A stretch of 64,000 nt of DNA from contig JAEWMY010000042.1 of the NCBI GenBank assembly GCA_023393015.1, positions 76,350 to 140,349 on the forward strand, given 5' to 3'. The notes below the pieces were generated by a model. The model was not told the origin of the DNA. It worked only from the letters and a program-made list of their open reading frames with translations, and ran no database searches. Both the position numbers and the translations under genes were made by a program. This DNA comes from Spirochaetota bacterium. Lineage in GTDB: Bacteria > Spirochaetota > Spirochaetia > Treponematales > Treponemataceae. Below are positions 57,854-64,000 of the stretch, one piece after another. The stretch's first letter is position 1; each line of letters begins with the position of its first letter.

Positions 57854-58945
57854 TTAATTCCGGAAAACAAACTCGATCGAGGTATCGATCGAGACGCCCC
57901 ATCCCCCCTCCCGTATCTCGGGCGCGGAAACACGAATGAGGTCGCCCCGCCTGAGTGACGCGAACCCCGAAGACTCCGCGTACGGATCGCCAGACTTGGC
58001 CGAAAGGGGAAAACGCCCGTTCGCGCCGCATACGAGCCTGCGTATGCGGCCGCCCTTGTTCAGCATGGGCTCCGACACGACGCGGACGGCGCCATCGTAG
58101 CGTTCCGTCGCCGCGGGTTCCGCCGAATCGGGAGGAACGAAGGCGAACCAGGCCATCTTGAGCGCGTCCTTTTCCAGCCCCATCTCGGCCGCGCGGCGCG
58201 CGACCGCGGGCGGAGCGTCCCACGGGATTGCCTCGTGACAGGTATGCGCGGGTCCCGCGGAATACGCCGGACACGAAAGGCGCGAGCGCCCGGGACACGG
58301 AGCGACGACACGCCAGCCGCGGGATACGAGTATGTCGCGCAGGGCGAGCAGGTCCCGACTCGTTCGCGTCAGAGCCGGCTCCATGACGAGTATCGCGCCC
58401 GACGGCGCGAGAAGCGGGCGAACCGACTCCACTACGGCGGCACGAAGCTCCGCGCGGTCGTCCCGATCCTCCCAAAGCTCGTTGAGCGCGTGTCCGAAGG
58501 ACGCGCAGTCGGCCCACCCCGAAAGCTCGGGGGGAAACGCGGAGGCGGCGCCCCCTTCGCCCCCCGAAAGAAGGGTCAGGTCCCGACGCAACGTACGCGT
58601 CTCGACCCCGCCGGAAAGCGAGGAAATCCGTGACGCCGCGCGCTCGAGGGCGGGTTCGCTCCGGTCCACCAGGAACGCGGAGCGCGTGCCGCCCCGGACG
58701 AAGGCTTCCGCGACCGCTCCCGATCCCGTGCCGAAATCGACGAGGCGCGGGAAACCGCGCGGAAAGGCGGGTTTCAGGGCACGGAGCACGCGTTCGGTCT
58801 GCGCGAGCGAAACGGGATGATAATACTCCGCGTACGCGGCGAGCATCCCGGCGTCGTTCATGTACGGCTCGCCCGCGAGAGTCCGCTCTCCCGTGAGTCC
58901 CCGCTGCAATCTTGAAAGTCCGTCGCCGCCCGTATTCCGTGCCAT
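57854..58945 (-). CDS. Second Rsm22-like methyltransferase-fold protein
   Basis: The product is 363 residues. The SAM fold has LVDFGTGSGAVAEAFVRGG, FLVDRSEPALERAASRI, FGHALNELWEDRDDRAEL and GAILVMEPALTRTSRD. The Cys pattern APCPGRSRLSC...HTCHEAI and a late LVCGANGR match Rsm22/METTL17 and the protein at 20407, with C-x7-C-x10-C in place of C-x5-C-x10-C. The basic N-terminal tail of the other copy is absent. It may be a ribosome-assembly factor with an Fe-S cluster. It is divergent from the response-regulator gene at 59028. Confidence 0.82.
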   Translation of the reverse strand: MARNTGGDGLSRLQRGLTGERTLAGEPYMNDAGMLAAYAEYYHPVSLAQTERVLRALKPAFPRGFPRLVDFGTGSGAVAEAFVRGGTRSAFLVDRSEPALERAASRISSLSGGVETRTLRRDLTLLSGGEGGAASAFPPELSGWADCASFGHALNELWEDRDDRAELRAAVVESVRPLLAPSGAILVMEPALTRTSRDLLALRDILVSRGWRVVAPCPGRSRLSCPAYSAGPAHTCHEAIPWDAPPAVARRAAEMGLEKDALKMAWFAFVPPDSAEPAATERYDGAVRVVSEPMLNKGGRIRRLVCGANGRFPLSAKSGDPYAESSGFASLRRGDLIRVSAPEIREGGWGVSIDTSIEFVFRN

Positions 58946-59027
58946 GCCGTATCGTATCGCCTTTTAAGGGAAAGTTAAACAACCGCGTGGTACATTTGGC
59001 GATGTATGGGATACACTGGTATCATAG

Positions 59028-59744
59028 ATGGTTGAAAAGAAGATCCTGGTAGTCGAGGACAGCTCGCGCCTTCGGGCGTTTATTACCGAAAACCTCGAAA
59101 CGGCCGGTTATTCGGTCGTCGGGGCGGAATCGGGAAAGGACGCGTACGCCGTCCTCAGGGAAACTTACGTGGATCTCGTCCTACTCGACCTGAACCTCGG
59201 CGACGTCAACGGGCTCGAGATACTCAAGACGATCCGCAGGCAGGACGAAAGCCTGCCGGTCATCATCGTTTCGTCGATCACCTCGAGCGGCACGAAGATA
59301 GACGGTTTCGACACCGGCTGCGACGATTACATAACCAAACCCTTCTACGTCGACGAACTGCTCGCGCGCGTGCGACGGCTCCTCAAGCGCGCGGTGTCGG
59401 ACGAGCGGCCCGGCCCTTCCATAGCCGAGACGATCAGGAGCGGCCCCTTCGAAATCAACCCGATCAGCATGGAAGTGCGCAAGAACGGAAAGCCGATCGA
59501 ATTGCGGAAAAAGCTCTTCGACCTCTTCCTGTTCTTCGCGCGAAACCCCGACACCGTGCTCACGAACGAGATCCTGTACGCGCGCGCATGGGATATCGAA
59601 GACGGGGTGAACGACAACAGCCTGTACGTGCACATCCGCCAGCTGAGACTCCTGCTCGAGGATGACCCCTCGTGCCCTCAGTACATACAGACGGTCCGGC
59701 ACTCAGGCTACAGGTATTCGTCCGACCCCGCGAATTCCGCGTGA
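59028..59744 (+). CDS. OmpR-type response regulator
   Basis: The product is 238 residues. The receiver has ILVVEDSSRLR, phospho-acceptor Asp in LVLLDLNLGDVNG and Lys in DDYITKPFYVDE. The winged-helix DNA-binding domain follows (IELRKKLFDLFLFFARNPDT, YVHIRQLRLLLEDDPSCPQY, TVRHSGYRY). The kinases encoded convergently at 59708-63995 are likely partners. Its 3' end overlaps the sensor gene by 37 bp. A weak promoter (TTGGCG 58996-59001, TATCAT 59020-59025) lies unusually close to the ATG. Confidence 0.95.
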   Translation: MVEKKILVVEDSSRLRAFITENLETAGYSVVGAESGKDAYAVLRETYVDLVLLDLNLGDVNGLEILKTIRRQDESLPVIIVSSITSSGTKIDGFDTGCDDYITKPFYVDELLARVRRLLKRAVSDERPGPSIAETIRSGPFEINPISMEVRKNGKPIELRKKLFDLFLFFARNPDTVLTNEILYARAWDIEDGVNDNSLYVHIRQLRLLLEDDPSCPQYIQTVRHSGYRYSSDPANSA

Positions 59745-61306
59745 TACACGCCGACGCTTTCGTTTACCTCAAGGTACCTGAACGCCGCGCCGATCGACTC
59801 GAGAATCATCCCCGGCAGCGACGACTCCCCTTCGCGCACGGCCGGCTCGGCGGCGGGAACGGCCAGATCGAGGCACGGCCTGTCCCGCGTTCCCGACAGC
59901 GAAAGGAAAAACTCCGCGGGGCGATCGACGCGCGACGCGACCGCGCCGATCAACTCCCCGACGGCGAGACGGACGAGCGCCTCGTTCGAGTGCGCGACGA
60001 GCCCTCGGTCGATCTCCGTCACGACGAGGGAAATTCCCCGACGTGCCAATTCGCCCGCGTACGAGGCGCGGACGGCGGATACGGTTTCGGACATTGGAAA
60101 GGGCGATGCGGCGGGTACCGACGACTCCCGCGCGGAAAGCGCCTTCAGCGCGACGCGCGAATCCGAGAGAAAGCGCGCGTTCGCGATCGCGTCCTTTCCT
60201 CCGAGATCGGCGGCGTTTTTCGCGAGCAACGCCTCGCCGAGCCCGGAGAGCCAGCCCTCCGCCAGGGCGCCGAGCCTCGAATGTCCCTCGACTATCGCGC
60301 GCGACCGCGCGTCCGCCGCGAGGCGAATACGTTCTTCCGCGAGCGAGCGGCGCGCGAGGTAGGTCCACGAGACGATGAACGCCGCGATCATGACGGCGAA
60401 GAGGACGCCCTCGAGGGCGAACGACCTGACGAAGCCCTCGCTCGCGAGGGATCGGATCTCTTCCGGCCCGCGCTCGACTATCACGAAGGTGTCCCAGTCG
60501 GGTATCCTTCCGCCCCACAACACCGGTCCGCCCGGGCCGTTCGGCTCGAGAACGACGCCGAAGGGACTTTCCTGGGTCCTCATCAGCGAGGGAAGGACGG
60601 GCTCGTTCCACGCGGAATCTGCCGAGAGAACCCTGTCCCGAACGAGGGAGCGGTTGGTCGCGTACACGATCTCCCCGTCTCCCCGGAAGAGATACACGCG
60701 CGCAGAATGCTCCCGTTCGAACGCGCGTACCGTCTCCATGAACTGATCCGAGTTGATGCTTCCGCCGGCCACCCCGAGAAACGCCCCGTCGTCACCCAGA
60801 ATCGGGACGTTCACGTACATCTCGATGACGCCCGTTTCGTCGTTATACCACGAGTCGACGTTTCCCGAAGGTACGGAATCGCGGTACGCGTAGTACCACC
60901 CGTCGCGTTCCTTCATCTCGGGAGAAAGTGCTAGTATCCGGCCGTCGCTCGAATAGAAGGTTTCGCTCGCGTCGCTGACTATGCTCATGTCCAGGAGGTC
61001 GCGGCCGAAATCCGCCCTCTTCGCGCTCATGAACGAGATAAGCGCGAACGGATCCCGCTCGCCAGAAAGTATCCAGTCCCGGACGATCCCGTCGTCAAGC
61101 ATCGCCTCGCCGGCCCGTCGATATTCCGCGACCGCGAGGGAAAGCCGGGCCACGATAGCCTGGCCGAGCGCGGGAATCTCGCGTTTTCTGACGAAATCGC
61201 GCGCCCTCGCCCGCTCGATCCGCGAAAGGGTCGCGAGGCTCGCGGCGAGCGTGACGGCGAGAATGAGCGTGAAAACGGGGACGCGGAATCTCCCGAGGGC
61301 CGGCAT
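59708..61306 (-). CDS. dCache sensor protein with a degenerate kinase-like C-terminus
   Basis: The product is 532 residues. One N-terminal transmembrane helix, a ~260-residue periplasmic dCache sensor (DGWYYAYRDSVPSGNVDSWY, NVPILGDDGAFLGVAGGSIN), a second helix near residue 300 (GVLFAVMIAAFIVSWTYLAR), then a helical region and a C-terminal domain. The last part resembles a GHKL ATPase domain (LVRLAVGELIGAVASRVD) but lacks an N-box Asn, the DxGxG motif and the GxGLG loop. It probably binds a small molecule outside and signals without its own kinase activity, perhaps through the hybrid kinase encoded directly upstream, 1 bp away. Confidence 0.87.
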   Translation of the reverse strand: MPALGRFRVPVFTLILAVTLAASLATLSRIERARARDFVRKREIPALGQAIVARLSLAVAEYRRAGEAMLDDGIVRDWILSGERDPFALISFMSAKRADFGRDLLDMSIVSDASETFYSSDGRILALSPEMKERDGWYYAYRDSVPSGNVDSWYNDETGVIEMYVNVPILGDDGAFLGVAGGSINSDQFMETVRAFEREHSARVYLFRGDGEIVYATNRSLVRDRVLSADSAWNEPVLPSLMRTQESPFGVVLEPNGPGGPVLWGGRIPDWDTFVIVERGPEEIRSLASEGFVRSFALEGVLFAVMIAAFIVSWTYLARRSLAEERIRLAADARSRAIVEGHSRLGALAEGWLSGLGEALLAKNAADLGGKDAIANARFLSDSRVALKALSARESSVPAASPFPMSETVSAVRASYAGELARRGISLVVTEIDRGLVAHSNEALVRLAVGELIGAVASRVDRPAEFFLSLSGTRDRPCLDLAVPAAEPAVREGESSLPGMILESIGAAFRYLEVNESVGVYHAEFAGSDEYL

Positions 61307-61307
61307 G

Positions 61308-63995
61308 TCAGAGCCGTCCCCGCAATAAAAGCTCGAAAACGCCGCCCGAGGTCCCGGAGGGACACGCCAGGTCGAAACCCTGCATGAGCGCGAGTTCCCT
61401 CGCGACGTGAAGCCCGAGTCCGGTGGTGGACTCGCCGCCAGTCGGCCGCGCGGAAAGCCGCTCGAAGCGGCCGAACAGCCGCGCGCGATCCTCTTCGCGG
61501 ATGCCCGGACCGGAGTCGCAGACGCGCACCGTGACGGGATCTCCCGAAACTCCCACCGACACGGTTCCGCCGCGCGGCGCGAATTTCACGGCGTTGTCGA
61601 CGAGGTTGTAGAGTATCCCGTGCAGGGCGACGCGGTCCGCCATGACGGAGGGAAGGGATTCAGGCACCGAGAACTCGAGTCGCTGATCCTTCGCGTCAGC
61701 CTTCCGCGACATTTCGTGAAAAACCCGGTCAAGCGCGGCCGCGAGGTCGACGTTCTCGAGCCAGAGCGTTTGCCTGCCGTCCGAAAGGCGGAAGGAAACG
61801 AGGACGTTCTGCACGATATCGTTGATCTCCCGCGCGCTCGCCTGGATGTCGTCGAACTCCTGCGTCGAGGAGAATCCGGCGCCTACGCGCTCGAGCTCGC
61901 GGACGCGGTTCAGCAAGACGGTGAGCGGGGTGTTCACGTTGTGTGTCAGGAAAAAGAGAAACGCGTTCTTCTCGCTCTCGGACCTCGCGAGGATCTCGCT
62001 TCGCGACGAGGCCTCCCTGAGCCGCGCGAGGGACTCGACGCGCAGGATTAGCGCGCCCGCCTCGAACGGCCGCGTGAGGAAGTCGTTGAATCCCGCGGCG
62101 CGGCCCCGTTCCGCGGCGAACTCGTCGAGACAGTCGGCGACGAGCAGCATCGGGAGCTGGACGGGACTGAAAGAATCCCTCAGAAGTCGGCACAGCGAAA
62201 AGGCCGCGTCGTCCTGGACGGACGCGTCTATGACGAGAACGTCCACCTTGCCCGAGGACGCGTCGTCGAGTACGTGGTAGCGGTCGGTCGCGAGTATCGG
62301 CGTAAACCCCTCGACGCGGAGAATGGTACACAACCGCCCGGCGACCTCCGTGTCGGGAAGGTGAAGGTACACCCGCGCGCGGCGGGCGTCGTCGCCGGAA
62401 GCATTCCCGTCGCCCGCCCCGGAATCGCCGTCCGCGGTAACGCCGTCAAGCCGGCGAACGTCCGCGATCTTGAGCTCGTCGCCCCGTAGAATGTCGCCCG
62501 CGGACGCGTCGTCCCCGAACGCGAGATCCTCGCGGAGGATCGCCCCGATCGCGCGGACGTCCTCAGCGACCGCGCGGCAAAACGCGTCCATGCGCCCGTC
62601 GGGAAATTCGGCGGAAAGGATGCGCGCCCGCGCGACGATCCCGTCGAGCGGTTCGCGGATCATCCGGGAGAACCTGAGAGACAGCGCCGACCGAAGGCCC
62701 GCGACGCCGGCGAGGGCGCGGGCCGTTTCCTCGCGCGCGCGGCCCACGCTTCGCTCGAGCTCGCCCGTCGCCTCGGTCAGCGCGTGCGACGCGAGATACT
62801 GCCGGGACACGGTCAGAAGGCCTATGGAAAACAGGAAGGAAAGCGGCGAAAGGGCCTCCCTCGGAAAGACCAGGCGGCCCACGAGGGCGTACGCCGCGTC
62901 GCCGGCGAGCAGGGTCAACGTCCAGGGTAAAAGCGCGAGCGTGACGATTACGGGCTCCTTCGCGCGCGCGCGGCTCGCCTTGAAGGCGGCGACCGTCACG
63001 ACCGCGAAACCGACCGGCGTCAGCAAATACGGAAGCTCCGCCCTGAACAGCCCGTGACCGAAGGAGGAGGCGATCGCGAGGGGAACGCTCGCGATCGCGA
63101 TGGCGAGCAAAGCCCGCCGCTCGGTCCGGGCGTACCTGTCCTCGAAGACGCTGCGAAAGAGGAACATGACGCTAGAAAGGCTCGCGACTATGGCGACGGT
63201 CGAAAACCACCGGGGAATCGCGAACGGATCGATAAGATAACTCAGGAACCTCGTTTGTCCCGTATAAAACACGCTCGTCGAAACGGTAAGCGCGGCGAAC
63301 GGCGCGAAAAAACGTCGTAATCCCAACGACGATATGAATACGTTCAGCAAGAAGAGCAAGAACAACGATCCGAAATACATCGTCAAAATCCCGCGTTCGT
63401 ACGAGGCGCGCGAGTGCCATTCCTTCCACGAGCGAACCGCCGGGGCGACCAGGACGCCGCGGGGATCGCGGTACTCGAGAATATAGGAGACCGCGACTCG
63501 CGGCGGGACGACGACCGGAAACGCGGCAAGATGATGCCGAAGGGGGCTTTCGCCGAGCGGTACGGCGTCGCCGTGGCGGAAAAGCGTTACCGCCCCCCTG
63601 GACCGCGGCTCGAGAAGCTCGGTGTACGAGTTAACCAACTCGTTCTCGAGAACGAGTTCGCGGGGGATTGACTCCCCGTTATAGATATCGACGAGGACGT
63701 ACGCGTATCCGGCACGCGACTCGATCCTGCCGCCAAGCGTCGGCCATTCGCGGCCGGCTGACGCGAGCTCCCGCGAGGTCATACGGGCGTCGGTTGCCCT
63801 ATAGCGGAACTCGACGGAAACGGCGGAATCGACGGTACCGTCCCCGCGAACCAGGCCAATAATGCCGAATACGCCGAAGAAGGCGATCGCTACCGCCGTG
63901 CCGACGAGAAATTCCGTAAAAAAAAGCGACCTCTCGACCCGTAACAGCCGATTTCGATCATGACGAGAGCGTTTTTCCCTACGGGAGGACCACAC
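61308..63995 (-). CDS. 7TMR-DISM hybrid histidine kinase (5' end may lie beyond the window)
   Basis: The product is at least 895 residues. After a signal anchor come a 7TMR-DISM extracellular domain (~60-190) and seven transmembrane helices (~205-395). A degenerate His box follows near 441-453, reading FSRMIREPLDGI with Arg in place of His. Next is a receiver-like domain (~540-660) with Asp in VLVIDAS but no N-terminal acidic pair and Arg in place of the conserved Lys. Then comes a true His box (FFLTHNVNTPLTVLL, His near 685) and a full ATPase domain (YNLVDNAVKFAP, DSGPGIR, TTGLGLHV). The GTG at 63995 is the first possible start in the window. Confidence 0.9.
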   Translation of the reverse strand: MWSSRREKRSRHDRNRLLRVERSLFFTEFLVGTAVAIAFFGVFGIIGLVRGDGTVDSAVSVEFRYRATDARMTSRELASAGREWPTLGGRIESRAGYAYVLVDIYNGESIPRELVLENELVNSYTELLEPRSRGAVTLFRHGDAVPLGESPLRHHLAAFPVVVPPRVAVSYILEYRDPRGVLVAPAVRSWKEWHSRASYERGILTMYFGSLFLLFLLNVFISSLGLRRFFAPFAALTVSTSVFYTGQTRFLSYLIDPFAIPRWFSTVAIVASLSSVMFLFRSVFEDRYARTERRALLAIAIASVPLAIASSFGHGLFRAELPYLLTPVGFAVVTVAAFKASRARAKEPVIVTLALLPWTLTLLAGDAAYALVGRLVFPREALSPLSFLFSIGLLTVSRQYLASHALTEATGELERSVGRAREETARALAGVAGLRSALSLRFSRMIREPLDGIVARARILSAEFPDGRMDAFCRAVAEDVRAIGAILREDLAFGDDASAGDILRGDELKIADVRRLDGVTADGDSGAGDGNASGDDARRARVYLHLPDTEVAGRLCTILRVEGFTPILATDRYHVLDDASSGKVDVLVIDASVQDDAAFSLCRLLRDSFSPVQLPMLLVADCLDEFAAERGRAAGFNDFLTRPFEAGALILRVESLARLREASSRSEILARSESEKNAFLFFLTHNVNTPLTVLLNRVRELERVGAGFSSTQEFDDIQASAREINDIVQNVLVSFRLSDGRQTLWLENVDLAAALDRVFHEMSRKADAKDQRLEFSVPESLPSVMADRVALHGILYNLVDNAVKFAPRGGTVSVGVSGDPVTVRVCDSGPGIREEDRARLFGRFERLSARPTGGESTTGLGLHVARELALMQGFDLACPSGTSGGVFELLLRGRL

Positions 63996-64000
63996 AGAGC

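Noticed and set aside
1..64000. Mobile elements, prophage, CRISPR or toxin-antitoxin system
   Set aside because: No transposase, integrase, cas gene, regularly spaced repeat or short toxin-antitoxin pair was found on either strand.

Overview
The window is about 64 kb of dense, very GC-rich bacterial chromosome with 57 protein-coding genes or fragments. I see no rRNA, tRNA, CRISPR array, insertion sequence, phage or plasmid gene. The gene content fits an anaerobic, fermentative, motile spirochaete (Spirochaetota, probably Treponematales-like). The evidence is a trimeric electron-bifurcating [FeFe] hydrogenase operon, a PTS enzyme I, a chemoreceptor with a sugar-binding-like domain, many lipoproteins, a family-10 xylanase lipoprotein and several unusual sensor kinases. 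This placement is an inference, since no marker gene such as 16S rRNA is present.

Layout. 1-13.5 kb, mostly minus strand: an edge-truncated lytic transglycosylase and an Hsp70-like/LysM membrane protein, a divergent TPR protein, tex-rsmG, two lipoproteins, and a signalling block (histidine kinase, CheY-like regulator, regulator-HD-GYP, solute-binding protein). 13.6-16.4 kb: homoserine O-acetyltransferase, a CmpB-type membrane protein and an RluA-type pseudouridine synthase. 16.4-20.3 kb: two further related lipoproteins and an unrecognised protein. 20.4-25.4 kb: the ptsI-der-merR-Rsm22-like run. 25.5-34.1 kb: a GerMN protein, two phosphoesterases, an iron/cobalamin-type ABC importer, a gamma-carbonic-anhydrase-like protein, a DRTGG protein, a methyltransferase and mnmA. 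34.1-36.3 kb: a chemoreceptor split by one in-frame TGA. 36.3-42.9 kb: HAD, CBS-ATPase, DRTGG and PHP genes, an acyl-CoA synthetase, an NlpC/P60 protein and a lipoprotein. 42.9-48 kb: the hydrogenase operon hydC-ATPase-ferredoxin-hydB-hydA. 48-52.6 kb: an O-acetylhomoserine sulfhydrylase-like enzyme, a DUF1275 protein, and a PaaX-like regulator with a phytoene-desaturase-like oxidoreductase. 52.8-57.8 kb: a soluble LacI-like sensor kinase, its NarL-type regulator, the xylanase, an ECF sigma factor and a small membrane protein. 57.8-64 kb: a second Rsm22-like protein, an OmpR-type regulator, a dCache degenerate kinase and a 7TMR-DISM hybrid kinase.

The most general observation is regulatory. 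At about 16 transcription-unit heads a sigma-70-type -10 hexamer ends only 6-9 nt before the start codon, often with a recognisable -35 box 16-18 bp further up and no Shine-Dalgarno sequence. This predicts leaderless or nearly leaderless mRNAs on a large scale. It also revises several start codons, for example at 25436, 28004, 30801 and 54980. Genes inside operons, the lipoproteins, metA and the hydrogenase operon have ordinary Shine-Dalgarno leaders.

No gene-free stretch exceeds 300 bases. The longest, 52569-52814, holds several hairpins and is described below. Long open frames on the opposite strand of many genes are treated as by-products of the GC-rich third codon position.
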